Source of the DNA: an uncultured euryarchaeote
GTDB taxonomy: Archaea > Thermoplasmatota > Poseidoniia > Poseidoniales > Poseidoniaceae
Direction: 5' to 3'
DNA length: 27,061 nucleotides
Assembly: GCA_937897365.1 (NCBI GenBank)
Contig: CALCOP010000089.1
Location: 1 to 27,061, forward strand
Shown: positions 1-8,253 of the stretch, in pieces
How the letters are laid out: every line of letters begins with the position of its first letter
Position numbering within the stretch: the first letter of the stretch is position 1
Program-made: the position numbers and the translations under genes
The notes under the pieces: generated by a model
The model's database searches: none
Told to the model about the DNA's origin: nothing
The model's input: only the letters and a program-made list of their open reading frames with translations

Positions 1-1659
1 AAATGTCTCCCCATCAGCGATGTATTCTCCACCGTTGTCGAGAACCAACGTGCGGAAATTAGTTGTGACGTTGTAACTTCCAGCAACGCCCACTTCATCG
101 GAATCATCTGGAGCGAATGCAAGATACGATCCTTCGATTGTGGCGGCAAGAAGAAGAACAACTGCTACTGCAATGTTCATCGGTCTGCCTTTTGGAACTG
201 CGTATCTGCCAAATGGGTTGTCTGGAGACTCATCACGGAACTGGCAGAATGCAAAGTGTGTTGCGAACGCTGCACCCATTCCAGGTACGGAAGGGAAAAC
301 GCCTCCTGGCCAATCTCCGTCCGTGAGTAGTTGTGACGCAGCCGTCCAAACCAATACACCGGATAATGCCGCAATCATCATTGCAACAGTGTGCTTTGTG
401 TCCGGCTCATACCCCATCATTCGTATGAGAATTAATGGAACAAATATCCCTCCAAGCCCGTAGACAGCGAAGACAACCAAGGCGAATACCGAATCACCGA
501 ACCCGGGAAATAGTTGTCCGATAAGGGAGATGGCTGTAGCAAAAGCAGCTACAACCAAGGTGACTATCTTGGTTGTCTTGTGGTCTTGACTCCATTCAGG
601 CTTGACATCGTCTGTGATTGCTGCGGTGCAAGCAAGAACCTGACTATCTGCAGTTGACATTGTGGCTGCAAAAATGGATGCGAGAATCAATCCTCCAAGG
701 AATGGACTTAACTGTTCCATTGCGAGTTTAGGCAGCCCGGTTTCAGCACCAGATGCACCAAGTTCTGGCAGTAATACCCTGCATGCAAGTCCGATAAGGA
801 ACATGATAATGATGAACGGGGTTTGCCAAACGAAGAACCAAACCATCGCCTCCTTCCGGGCTTTGTCATCTTTCAACGTCATCACTCGTGATACAACTTG
901 AGGTTGTCCCGCAACTCCAAGTCCGCCGAGGAAGAAAGCAGCAATCCAAAGCGTAGCTCCGAAACTCAATCCAGAAGGAAAGACGTTGACCATGTTCGGA
1001 TCTATTATCTCCAATTCATTGTGGAGTCCAGAAAATCCTCCTGATCCCTTGATGGCAACGTAACACAAGATTAGCGAACCGATAATCATCACACTCGATT
1101 GCGCAGCATCAGTCCAAATTGAAGCCCGTATGCCCCCTGCATAACAGTAAGCAACAACCAAAACAAAGCCGATGAGAATACCGATTGTTGGTGACCAGTT
1201 GAGCATGACTTCGAGTGCAACGCCACCGGCCGTTAATTGCGCAGCGGCATAAATAGAGAGGAAAAAGACCGAGAGAATTGCGGCGATTCTTGCCTCAGGA
1301 GACCCGGTTGTGTTCGAGACAAGAGACGATAATGAACGAATACCTCGCTCTTCACCTTGCTTTTGGATATACTTGTAAAGCCAAATCCACGCCACGAGTT
1401 GACCGATGGTGGAGACTAAGGCTATCCAAATTGCTGAATAACCGTTGAGGAAAATGAATCCGATAAATCCAATGAACATGTAACCGGAGTTCCACGTACT
1501 GACTGCTGAAAGTGCGGCTAAAGCAGGATGCATTCCCCTTCCAGCAACCAAATAGTCATCGGTTGTGTCTTCTTTAACGCGCATCGATGCGAGACCTACG
1601 CCAGCAAAGAAGAACATGAACAGAAGGAAAGAACCCAAAAGAAGAATATCATTTGCCAT
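1..1659 (-). CDS. Sodium:solute symporter (SSS/PutP-like), 3' end beyond window
   Basis: Multi-pass membrane carrier of the sodium:solute symporter family. By family knowledge it couples Na+ entry to uptake of a small solute such as proline, another amino acid or pantothenate. The open frame reads through 553 codons to the left edge without a stop. It shows about a dozen hydrophobic segments and the signature MSTADSQ at residues 334-340. This matches the Ser/Thr Na+-site helix of PutP in sequence and almost in numbering. The ATG at 1659 is preceded by GGAGTGA at good spacing. The gene starts 5 bases after the dphB stop, so the two are probably co-transcribed. After the last clear membrane segment the chain continues for about 40 polar residues (DDSDEVG, then NVTTNF), a hydrophilic C-terminal tail cut by the edge. 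The substrate cannot be told from the sequence; proline is only a guess. Confidence 0.9.
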   Translation of the reverse strand, partial: MANDILLLGSFLLFMFFFAGVGLASMRVKEDTTDDYLVAGRGMHPALAALSAVSTWNSGYMFIGFIGFIFLNGYSAIWIALVSTIGQLVAWIWLYKYIQKQGEERGIRSLSSLVSNTTGSPEARIAAILSVFFLSIYAAAQLTAGGVALEVMLNWSPTIGILIGFVLVVAYCYAGGIRASIWTDAAQSSVMIIGSLILCYVAIKGSGGFSGLHNELEIIDPNMVNVFPSGLSFGATLWIAAFFLGGLGVAGQPQVVSRVMTLKDDKARKEAMVWFFVWQTPFIIIMFLIGLACRVLLPELGASGAETGLPKLAMEQLSPFLGGLILASIFAATMSTADSQVLACTAAITDDVKPEWSQDHKTTKIVTLVVAAFATAISLIGQLFPGFGDSVFALVVFAVYGLGGIFVPLILIRMMGYEPDTKHTVAMMIAALSGVLVWTAASQLLTDGDWPGGVFPSVPGMGAAFATHFAFCQFRDESPDNPFGRYAVPKGRPMNIAVAVVLLLAATIEGSYLAFAPDDSDEVGVAGSYNVTTNFRTLVLDNGGEYIADGETF

Positions 1660-1664
1660 TTCAC

Positions 1665-2555
1665 TCACTCCTGTTTCCAACGAAGAAGGGCCTTCTCTTC
1701 AACTTCACTCGTCCATGCAGGTATGACAAGGCAATTCAGCCTGCCACCTTCTAAATCTTCTAATTCACCGATGGTTGCGAATATTATTTTCTGGTCTTGA
1801 GTACCCATATCGGAGCAAAGAATTGCGGGCAGATCGTTCATTTCTTCATTAAGCAGAGCCTTGAACATCGCCTCTTGTACAGCGATTAGAGTTGTATTTG
1901 GTGGATTAGAAAATTGCTTCAGATGCTCATCGAGTTTGTCCCACATGAGTTCAAATGAGCGTTTTGCATCTCGAGGTTTCATCGGCCGTTGCTCGCCCGT
2001 GCCTTGGCCCGTCGGGTCAAGATCGAAGAGTATCAAAGAGTGAAGGCCACGGGCCTTGTTGATAGCAATCATTTCGAGAGGAGATGTAGCAATCCACCCT
2101 CCATAGGGGTATGTTAGTGTGGTTTGTCGTCCAAATCGGTAATTGGAAAGTCCTACTGCGCCGGTGACGATTGTTGTGATTGATACCCCGTGAAAGACCT
2201 GACATTCAATCTCGTGTTCAATGGCCTGCAATTGAAGATCGACATGCGTCGTCGCTTGGAGGGGATCTCCAACGACCAGTAGAGCTACGAGAGAGTTTTT
2301 TGCAAGTTGAAACAGTTCATCTGGTTGTTCAACTTCAGGTCGCATGACGCGCTTGATGCTGCCAATTTTTTGTTCAAGGAGTTCCAATTCTTTTTCAGGC
2401 CAAAGTGCAGTATATGCTTCATATCGCCGATGGTCGGCATTTTTAGCAGCATCAATCGCCTCCATGGTCATACCAGCAACGGAGCCTGGCCCCATACCAA
2501 TCAACAGCAAACCCGTTTTTGGAAGCGTATTTGCAGGTGCCGATTCTTCCGCCAT
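1665..2555 (-). CDS. dphB: Diphthine synthase (SAM-dependent)
   Basis: Methylates the modified histidine of elongation factor 2 during diphthamide synthesis, using S-adenosylmethionine in the cytosol. It belongs to the tetrapyrrole-methylase fold family. It has an N-terminal LLLIGMGPGS strand-loop (residues 17-25), the strongly diagnostic GDPLQATTHVDL (96-107) and FHGVSI (121-126), followed by GLSNYRFG. The 296-residue length is slightly above the usual 260-270. The frame stays open to an ATG at 2594, but ATG 2555 is preferred: GGTGG lies about 10 bases upstream and the fold begins soon after. The longer start would overlap the divergent methyltransferase gene. The symporter follows 5 bases after its stop. 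The glycine loop reads GMGPGS rather than the more usual GLGL form, a minor deviation. Confidence 0.93.
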   Translation of the reverse strand: MAEESAPANTLPKTGLLLIGMGPGSVAGMTMEAIDAAKNADHRRYEAYTALWPEKELELLEQKIGSIKRVMRPEVEQPDELFQLAKNSLVALLVVGDPLQATTHVDLQLQAIEHEIECQVFHGVSITTIVTGAVGLSNYRFGRQTTLTYPYGGWIATSPLEMIAINKARGLHSLILFDLDPTGQGTGEQRPMKPRDAKRSFELMWDKLDEHLKQFSNPPNTTLIAVQEAMFKALLNEEMNDLPAILCSDMGTQDQKIIFATIGELEDLEGGRLNCLVIPAWTSEVEEKALLRWKQE

Positions 2556-2592
2556 GCTCAAACCACCAACGCGCTTGGATGGAGCGAGTGTC

Positions 2593-3711
2593 ATGCGTCA
2601 TTTGAGTGTGCCGAGCGCGCAGACCCAACAATGGTTGGAGATTTGTCGCACTCACAATTGGCACAGTAAGGAGGCGGGAATTTCCCGTCTTGAGGGTGGT
2701 TTGAATGCTATTCCGCTTAATGATTCAGCTCCGAATGAAAGCGATTCGGTTTGGGGTGGAAACAAGCACATTGTTTTGGAAGTTCAGTTGAAGGGACCCA
2801 CTCATTGGCTTGAGCACATCGAACAGGAATTGAAAGAAGCTTACATTGACGATTGGCCTCGCTCCTATGAAGTACAGGGCGATGTGCTAATCGTAAAAAT
2901 CGAAGAAGCCGTTTGGGATTTTGGTGAGATGATTGCTGATGCAATGCTTACTCAGTTGCCAAGTATTCGATTGGTGTGCGCAGACCAAGGCGTTCATGGA
3001 GAGTTTAGAGTAAGAAAACTCCACCCTCTTGCAACTCGTGATGGTTCACTTGATACCAAAACTCGCGTCAAGGAGCATGGAAATTTGCTTTGGGTCGACC
3101 CGTCTAAAGCCTATTTTTCGTCAAGGTTGTCCAATCAACGCATTGAAACACTTGCTACAGCAAAACGTCTCCATAAACGCTTAGGCCGTAGCATAGTCGT
3201 TGCTGACCCATATGCCGGCATTGGACCGAGTATGGGTGTATTGCTTTCTGAACCCGCCCTCATTTGCGGTTATCTCCTTGGCGACCTCAATCCTGATGCA
3301 GTGGAATTACTCGCACTCAACATCGATTACTTTTCTTCGCGCAGAAAGGGAACTGAAGGCGTGCCGTTGCAACCACTTCAACCAGCAAAAATCCACTGTA
3401 AAGACGCTTTTGAATGGGCAGAAGACTCTTCAAATTGTGGTCAATGTGATTTGGTTTTAGTCAACTTACCACACCAAAGCATTTCTCACCTTGCAGCACT
3501 TTTACCCTTACTCAGGCGAGATCAAACAAGTGTGATACGGGGCTGGGCCATCATCGAACGTTCACAACATGAAGAATGTGAACGAACCATTGTTGAAACT
3601 ATTTCTTCGAAAGGCGGCACAATTGAAGAATTATCTTTTACTGAAGTCAAAGGTTTTTCCACCACAAAGAGTTTCATGTGTTTTGAAGCATGGATAAACA
3701 TGTCCACCTAA
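2593..3711 (+). CDS. Trm5/Taw2-family tRNA guanine-37 methyltransferase
   Basis: Class I SAM-dependent enzyme of the Trm5/TYW2 group. Trm5 makes m1G at position 37 of tRNA; Taw2 adds the aminocarboxypropyl group in wyosine synthesis. Visible in 372 residues are an N-terminal alpha/beta part (about 1-135), the FRVRKLHPL and HGNLLWVDPSKAYFSSRL region typical of the family (138-179), SAM motif I DPYAGIGP (205-212), the acidic motif DLNPDA (231-236) and the catalytic-loop NLPHQS (291-296). ATG 2593 is preferred because GGAG lies 8 bases upstream. A longer in-frame start at 2344 would run through dphB. Divergent from dphB, another gene acting on the translation apparatus. Whether it is Trm5 or Taw2 cannot be settled by eye, so no symbol is given. 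Confidence 0.85.
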   Translation: MRHLSVPSAQTQQWLEICRTHNWHSKEAGISRLEGGLNAIPLNDSAPNESDSVWGGNKHIVLEVQLKGPTHWLEHIEQELKEAYIDDWPRSYEVQGDVLIVKIEEAVWDFGEMIADAMLTQLPSIRLVCADQGVHGEFRVRKLHPLATRDGSLDTKTRVKEHGNLLWVDPSKAYFSSRLSNQRIETLATAKRLHKRLGRSIVVADPYAGIGPSMGVLLSEPALICGYLLGDLNPDAVELLALNIDYFSSRRKGTEGVPLQPLQPAKIHCKDAFEWAEDSSNCGQCDLVLVNLPHQSISHLAALLPLLRRDQTSVIRGWAIIERSQHEECERTIVETISSKGGTIEELSFTEVKGFSTTKSFMCFEAWINMST

Positions 3712-3875
3712 GCGTTGAGTTCATCAAGCCGAACCCATCCCGCTACATCATGGAGACGACCGTGACATGCGTATGTGGCGTGAAAATCGATGTTGCAGGG
3801 TCAACTCCACGCAAGGACGGTACCAAAGTTTGGTGCAAAGTCTGCGGAGCAGTCACCATTCATCACCGGAAGTAA
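3690..3875 (+). CDS. Small four-cysteine (zinc-ribbon-like) protein, hypothetical
   Basis: A 61-residue ORF overlapping the last 22 bases of the Trm5/Taw2 gene in another frame. It contains CVC near residue 27 and CKVC near residue 49, a CxC-x(n)-CxxC arrangement that could hold one zinc or iron. It has a basic C-terminal end (IHHRK). A shorter version from ATG 3750 (41 residues) keeps all four cysteines. Neither start has a good Shine-Dalgarno, so expression would depend on coupling to the upstream gene. It ends 37 bases before the convergent guaAa stop. I do not recognise the family. It could be an rRNA/tRNA-associated zinc ribbon, or a non-coding accident. Confidence 0.5.
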   Translation: MDKHVHLSVEFIKPNPSRYIMETTVTCVCGVKIDVAGSTPRKDGTKVWCKVCGAVTIHHRK

Positions 3876-3912
3876 TCGTTCACTTGCACGGATTTCTTTC
3901 CAATACGGGTTT

Positions 3913-4506
3913 TCATGAGACACTTTTGGCCTTTCTGCATATTTCAACAAAGTTTTCAAACATCTCTTTACCAAATTCTGAGTCATTGACTTCGGGGTGA
4001 AATTGCAGTCCAAACCTATCGCCTTTTTCATTTTCCATGCCCTGAACTTGGCATGAATCGCTACTTGCGGTTATGAAAAAACCATCAGGAACGATGTGGA
4101 CTTCATCATTATGCGATTCCCAAACCGTTTGCGAGGGCGCTGTATTTGCGAAAATCTCTCCACCTCCGTTTTGTAATGTAATTTGCATCGCACCAAACTC
4201 TGGTTCGGGAGATTCACGTGCATCCCCTCCATAATATCGGGCCATGAATTGATGGCCAGCACAGATTCCAAGAATAGGAACGTCCATTGCAAGATAAGCG
4301 CCACAGTTGCCTAATTCGCCAGTTAGTCCAACTCGTGCGGCACCGCCTGAGAGGATGATTCCATCAACCTCTCGTAGTTCCTCTACAGGTGTCGTGTTAT
4401 CGATAATTTGGGTATCGACTTTGAGGTATCGGAGCATTCGCCATTCTCTATGCGTCCACTGTCCGCCGTTATCGACAACATCGATGATAAGTGGTTTTTC
4501 GCTCAT
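3913..4506 (-). CDS. guaAa: GMP synthase, glutamine amidotransferase subunit (class I)
   Basis: Hydrolyses glutamine and passes ammonia to the separate ATP-pyrophosphatase subunit that turns XMP into GMP. In most archaea the two halves are separate genes, as here; the partner is not in this window. The 197-residue chain matches the stand-alone subunit (about 190). It has the oxyanion strand LSGG (52-55), the nucleophile elbow GICAGHQ with Cys82, and FHPEV with His170 and Glu172, giving a complete Cys-His-Glu triad. The frame is open to an ATG at 4599, but ATG 4506 (MSEKPL) is chosen: GGTGAAGGA sits directly upstream and the extra N-terminus resembles nothing. Divergent from the FAD oxidoreductase gene, convergent with the small cysteine ORF. 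Confidence 0.93.
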   Translation of the reverse strand: MSEKPLIIDVVDNGGQWTHREWRMLRYLKVDTQIIDNTTPVEELREVDGIILSGGAARVGLTGELGNCGAYLAMDVPILGICAGHQFMARYYGGDARESPEPEFGAMQITLQNGGGEIFANTAPSQTVWESHNDEVHIVPDGFFITASSDSCQVQGMENEKGDRFGLQFHPEVNDSEFGKEMFENFVEICRKAKSVS

Positions 4507-4608
4507 TCCTTCACCCGTATTTCTTCCTGTGTGGTCGAATAACCTTGAACATGCCGCACCTAAAACGCGAAAGAATGGGTTGATGGTGCAGAAGCACAAC
4601 CGCTGAAC
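4507..4608. promoter_or_regulatory. Divergent intergenic region between guaAa and the FAD oxidoreductase gene
   Basis: This 102-base gap must hold promoters for both flanking genes. A weak AT-rich element (CCTAAAAC, about 4558-4565) lies some 45 bases before the + strand start. The minus-strand side has a Shine-Dalgarno-like GGTGAAGGA next to the guaAa ATG but no convincing TATA box. No strong inverted repeat was seen. Confidence 0.3.
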
Positions 4609-5745
4609 ATGGCGCGAGTCTTGGTGGTTGGAGCAGGTCTATCGGGCCTTGCTTGTGCGCTTGAGGCGACTCTTGCCGGTCACCATGTTGTCGTTTTAGA
4701 ACGTTCACAACGAATTGGTGGCCGTGGCACGAGCCAAAACATCGATGGATTTCCTGTGGGCTTTGGGCCTCATTTATTTCTTAAAAAAGGACCATTTCAT
4801 AACTTAGTTCGAAAGCTAAGTCGCGTAAAACTTGCTACCGCTGCAATCCGCCTCCATCGAACAGAGGTCGTCGGCCACGGTATCATCCGGCCTCTTGAAG
4901 ACGCGAAAACCTCACTTGTCAACAAACGAATTTTGAAAGATCCAAACGGCACTCATGCGCTCGTATCTGGTTGTCATTTCCTCTCTTCGTGGGGCGGCCA
5001 ACGCAATGATGCCCGATATAATGCGTTGATGAAAGGCAACCTCTTGGTTTCAAATGAGGGCTGGGCTGGGATGGTCGGGCGACTCGCTGCTGCTTTGGAT
5101 GAAGTGGGCGTCTTCATAGAATGTGGACTTGAGGTTCAGCGTATTGAAACCGGAAAAGCATACCTTGTCGATGGCAGAGAAATTGAGGCCGACGTCATCG
5201 TTCTGGCTTGTGGTCCATCGGGAGCCAAAAAACTGGTTTCTTCATTCGATGAGCGTCTTTCAGAAGAATTGTTTTCTTCCCTCAAGCGATTATCCGCAAG
5301 TTTTGTTGAACTCGCACTCGATGCTCAACCTCTCTCTGGAAAGCATGCAGTAATCGATATTGAGGACCAATTTACAATTCTTGATTATCGGGCAATTCAG
5401 CCGCGTCTCGGCCGAGAAGGCAGCCACCTTTCTGCTGTTGCAATCGGTGGGCTTTCCTCAGATCCTGGAAAAACAAGATTTTCCTCTGCTGATGAGCGGC
5501 TTGAAGCACTTCTGAACTTTATCTCTCACCGAGCGAGCGGGTGGAACCAGCATGTCATTCACCATTCACAACAATCCAAGATCACGCTTCACGATGCATA
5601 CGAATCCCGAATTGAGCAACTATCTATGGCCAGCAAAGGTATTCTTTTTGCTGGAACTTGGGTGCAAGGCGAGCACATTCTCGCTGACGCTGCAGTTCAT
5701 TCCGGACGGGCAGCAGGAAAAAGCATTTCATCCGTTCAACATTGA
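4609..5745 (+). CDS. FAD-dependent oxidoreductase, amine oxidase / phytoene desaturase-like
   Basis: A 378-residue flavoprotein. It opens with the dinucleotide-binding fold VLVVGAGLSGLACA (4-17), Glu31 binding the FAD ribose, and the GG loop RIGGRG (35-40). It ends with the second FAD contact, FAGTWVQGEHILADAAV followed by SGRAAGKS, typical of the flavin amine oxidase superfamily (phytoene desaturase, protoporphyrinogen oxidase, monoamine oxidase). There are no membrane segments. The substrate is not evident. Phytoene desaturases are usually near 500 residues, so this shorter protein is more safely called an NAD(P)/FAD-dependent oxidoreductase. The stop lies 32 bases before the exonuclease III start, so the two probably share a transcript, although the functions do not obviously connect. 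Confidence 0.83.
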   Translation: MARVLVVGAGLSGLACALEATLAGHHVVVLERSQRIGGRGTSQNIDGFPVGFGPHLFLKKGPFHNLVRKLSRVKLATAAIRLHRTEVVGHGIIRPLEDAKTSLVNKRILKDPNGTHALVSGCHFLSSWGGQRNDARYNALMKGNLLVSNEGWAGMVGRLAAALDEVGVFIECGLEVQRIETGKAYLVDGREIEADVIVLACGPSGAKKLVSSFDERLSEELFSSLKRLSASFVELALDAQPLSGKHAVIDIEDQFTILDYRAIQPRLGREGSHLSAVAIGGLSSDPGKTRFSSADERLEALLNFISHRASGWNQHVIHHSQQSKITLHDAYESRIEQLSMASKGILFAGTWVQGEHILADAAVHSGRAAGKSISSVQH

Positions 5746-5777
5746 ACACTTATCCACTACCAACATTTGGACGAATC

Positions 5778-6557
5778 ATGCGCTTCGTCTCATGGAATGT
5801 GAATGGCATTCGTGCTGCTATCCGAAAAGGAATCGATGACTACTTCCGAGCATTTGATGCAGACGTCATTATGTTGCAAGAAGTTCGTGCACTCCCAGAA
5901 CAACTTCCGAAAGATTGGTCTTGGCCAACTGGGTATCAAGTCCATCTTCACTGTGCAGAGAAAAAAGGCTATTCGGGAGTGGCTACACTTTCTCGTACAG
6001 GCTTTGAAAAGGTAGAGACAGGAATGGACGGCATCGTTGACAAAGGCGATACAGAGGGGAGAATTTTGGTTTCAGAGCATCAAGGGTTCACGTGCATCAA
6101 TACGTATTTGCCAAGCGGCTCAAATAAGCAAGAACGTCAAGATTTCAAAGAAGCTTGGATGGATGAGTGGCAAGCATTTCTCAAACCCTATCTTTCAAGC
6201 AAACAACCGGTCATTGTCTGCGGGGATTTGAATATCGCTCATACTGAAGACGATATTTGGAACCCAAAAGGAAATGCCAAGTCCAGCGGCTTTCTTCCTC
6301 ATGAACGAGAGTGGTTCACGGGTCTTCTCGCAGATGGATGGGTGGATGCATTTAGAGAACATATTGGCGAGGGCGAAAAAATCTATTCTTGGTGGTCAAA
6401 TAGAGGTCAAGCAAGGGCACTTAACAGAGGTTGGCGAATCGATTACTTCCTTCTTAATGAGGCAGCAGCAGGGTGTGTTCGTGAGATTCGAATAGAGAGG
6501 CAGGGCGGAATTGATGTTTCAGACCATGCGCCGGTTATTCTCGATTTGAATCTCTAA
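5778..6557 (+). CDS. xthA: Exodeoxyribonuclease III / AP endonuclease
   Basis: Cuts DNA at abasic sites and degrades 3' ends in base excision repair; Mg2+-dependent member of the exonuclease-endonuclease-phosphatase fold. At 259 residues it has the usual XthA length. All catalytic elements are visible: WNVNGIR (Asn8), LQE (Glu35), GDLNIAH (Asp150, Asn152), GWRIDYFL (Asp222) and the C-terminal SDHAPV (Asp249, His250). The ORF is open from ATG 5742, but ATG 5778 gives the canonical MRFVSWNVNG start. The longer version overlaps the upstream gene by 4 bases and adds 12 residues not seen in the family. Its stop codon slightly overlaps the convergent pcc1 gene. Confidence 0.95.
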   Translation: MRFVSWNVNGIRAAIRKGIDDYFRAFDADVIMLQEVRALPEQLPKDWSWPTGYQVHLHCAEKKGYSGVATLSRTGFEKVETGMDGIVDKGDTEGRILVSEHQGFTCINTYLPSGSNKQERQDFKEAWMDEWQAFLKPYLSSKQPVIVCGDLNIAHTEDDIWNPKGNAKSSGFLPHEREWFTGLLADGWVDAFREHIGEGEKIYSWWSNRGQARALNRGWRIDYFLLNEAAAGCVREIRIERQGGIDVSDHAPVILDLNL

Positions 6558-6775
6558 AGATTTTCTTCGATGTCTGCAAATTCAATGAGCAGAGCATCGA
6601 CACGATTTCGCAAGTCTTGCAGATTTGTGCTTTGAATCTTTACAGAAAGTTGTGCTTTTCCGTTTACAGTGTCACAATCGGCGACGCAATCGAATGCTTG
6701 TGCAGCTGCTATGAAAAGAGATGCAGCACTCGGCTCTCCACTCCATTCTATCGTTGCCTCATGCAACTCGCCCAT
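6554..6775 (-). CDS. pcc1: KEOPS complex Pcc1-like subunit
   Basis: A 73-residue protein matching the size and pattern of Pcc1, the dimerising subunit of KEOPS. KEOPS makes the t6A37 modification of tRNAs reading ANN codons, together with Kae1, Bud32 and Cgi121. Visible features are a first beta strand (HEATIEWSG), an Ala-rich helix (SAASLFIAAAQAF), a second strand ending KAQLSVKIQS, and a final helix beginning LQDLRNRVDALL, as in the LRxxxNxLL part of Pcc1. ATG 6775 is chosen; the frame remains open to 6901 but that extension lies inside hflX. Head-to-head with hflX (24-base gap), tail-to-tail with xthA (4-base overlap). The call rests on pattern and length, not on catalytic residues, so it is less secure than its neighbours. 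Confidence 0.72.
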   Translation of the reverse strand: MGELHEATIEWSGEPSAASLFIAAAQAFDCVADCDTVNGKAQLSVKIQSTNLQDLRNRVDALLIEFADIEENL

Positions 6776-6799
6776 GTCGGTTGGTAGAGGTGGGCTATT

Positions 6800-8233
6800 A
6801 TGAGGATGACCCGTCGCGTCATCATGGCGAAGGGGAATGAAGAATTTCCCGTACTCGCAGGAACTGGAGGGGTCGCTCTTGGTGAGGCGAGAACGAATCA
6901 TGAGGGAAGGAAGGCAATACTTCTGGTTCGTGGTGATGAAGACACGAGAGAATTCTCCTCACTGGTTACGACTATGGGCATCACAATTATCGAAACGCTG
7001 CATCAACCAGGACATGTTGACCCGCGTGGTTTTTTCGGTAAAGGCCGATTGCAGGATGTGGCAGATGAACTTACATCACGCAACGTGCCCACTCATCCGT
7101 GGAAAGAAGTCGATTTGGTTTTGCTGCACACAAACGCATCAGCACGTCAACTTGTGGGCGTAAGCGATGCTGTTGGCATTGAGGTTTGGGACCGAGTGCG
7201 TTTATTGCTTTCTTTATTTACATCGCACGCATCTTCACTTGAAGCAAGAACACAAGTTCGTATCGCACAAATGCAAAGTGATCGAACCGTTCTTCGAGAA
7301 CTTGCAAATCAAACCACAACAGGTGAAAGAGCTGGGTATGGTGGTGCAGGAAGTACAGCTTTACAAGCGATAATTGACAACATGAATCGTGAACTCAGTC
7401 ATTTGAGAAAGCGACAAAAAAAACACGCTATGGCGCAATCAGAAAGAAGAAAACAGCGGTCAAAAGGTGGTGCGATGACAGTCGGTTTAGCAGGATATAC
7501 CAATGCGGGAAAATCCAGCCTTTTCCTCTCGCTTTCTGGTAAAGAGGTACTTGTCAAGGACAAATTATTCTCGACACTTGAGACAACAGTCGGGCGAATG
7601 GAGGCGAGCCCACGTATCCTTCTCGCTGATACAATTGGTTTCATTGACCACCTTCCCTCTTCAACCCTTGATGCTTTTCGCGCCACGCTTGCCGAAGCGT
7701 TAGAAAGCGACTTACTGCTCATTTTAGCAGATGTAAGCGATCGTCCAGATGAATTGGAGCGCAAATTATTCACTTCTCGTAATGAGGTATTTACACGCTT
7801 TTATGGTGAGGAAATCGATGAAGAATTCCCTTGGCAATCTGTAGACTCTTCCATGGTCCACCACGTCCTCACAGTTTTAACAAAATGTGATCAAGCAACA
7901 GAATTGCAAAAAGAAGAGGGTATTGCAACTGTTGCAGCACTTGGATTACCAAACCCTATACTTATCTCGGCACATTCTGGAGAAGGCATGCAGGAATTGA
8001 AGGAAACGATACTTTTCCACCTTTACGGGCCGCCACGAGACCTTCTTCTTCTTCCTGTTCCCGCCCAAGGTGGAAGGGCTGTGGAAGGTTTAGTTTCAGA
8101 CGTGTATGAGGCCGGGTTAGTTGCAAACCGTATCAATCATGAGAATGGCATTGTTGAATTGCGTGCGTGGATTCACGAACAGGCGCTCGCCCGACTTCTC
8201 TCTCACTCTCAACATCGCATTGAAGTGAAGTAG
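6800..8233 (+). CDS. hflX: HflX-family GTPase
   Basis: GTPase that by family knowledge binds the large ribosomal subunit and splits or rescues stalled ribosomes. In 477 residues it shows the N-terminal HflX domain with VDPRGFFGKGR (73-83), a basic coiled region (about 195-222, RKRQKKHAMAQSERRKQR), then the G domain: G1 GYTNAGKS (232-239), switch I FSTLETTVG (257-265), G3 DTIGF (277-281) and G4 TKCD (361-364). A C-terminal domain follows. The linker before the coil reads GYGGAGST where bacterial HflX has a GPGE-type motif. Start choice is uncertain: ATG 6800, 6806 or 6824 (MAKGNEEF) are all possible and none has a clear Shine-Dalgarno. Divergent from pcc1, so two genes acting on translation sit back to back. 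Confidence 0.92.
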   Translation: MRMTRRVIMAKGNEEFPVLAGTGGVALGEARTNHEGRKAILLVRGDEDTREFSSLVTTMGITIIETLHQPGHVDPRGFFGKGRLQDVADELTSRNVPTHPWKEVDLVLLHTNASARQLVGVSDAVGIEVWDRVRLLLSLFTSHASSLEARTQVRIAQMQSDRTVLRELANQTTTGERAGYGGAGSTALQAIIDNMNRELSHLRKRQKKHAMAQSERRKQRSKGGAMTVGLAGYTNAGKSSLFLSLSGKEVLVKDKLFSTLETTVGRMEASPRILLADTIGFIDHLPSSTLDAFRATLAEALESDLLLILADVSDRPDELERKLFTSRNEVFTRFYGEEIDEEFPWQSVDSSMVHHVLTVLTKCDQATELQKEEGIATVAALGLPNPILISAHSGEGMQELKETILFHLYGPPRDLLLLPVPAQGGRAVEGLVSDVYEAGLVANRINHENGIVELRAWIHEQALARLLSHSQHRIEVK

Positions 8234-8253
8234 GTCGGCGTTCTGCGGGATAC

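Noticed and set aside
2344..2592. Longer N-terminus for the tRNA methyltransferase
   Set aside because: It would run antisense through dphB and its sequence does not resemble the family; ATG 2593 has a ribosome site.
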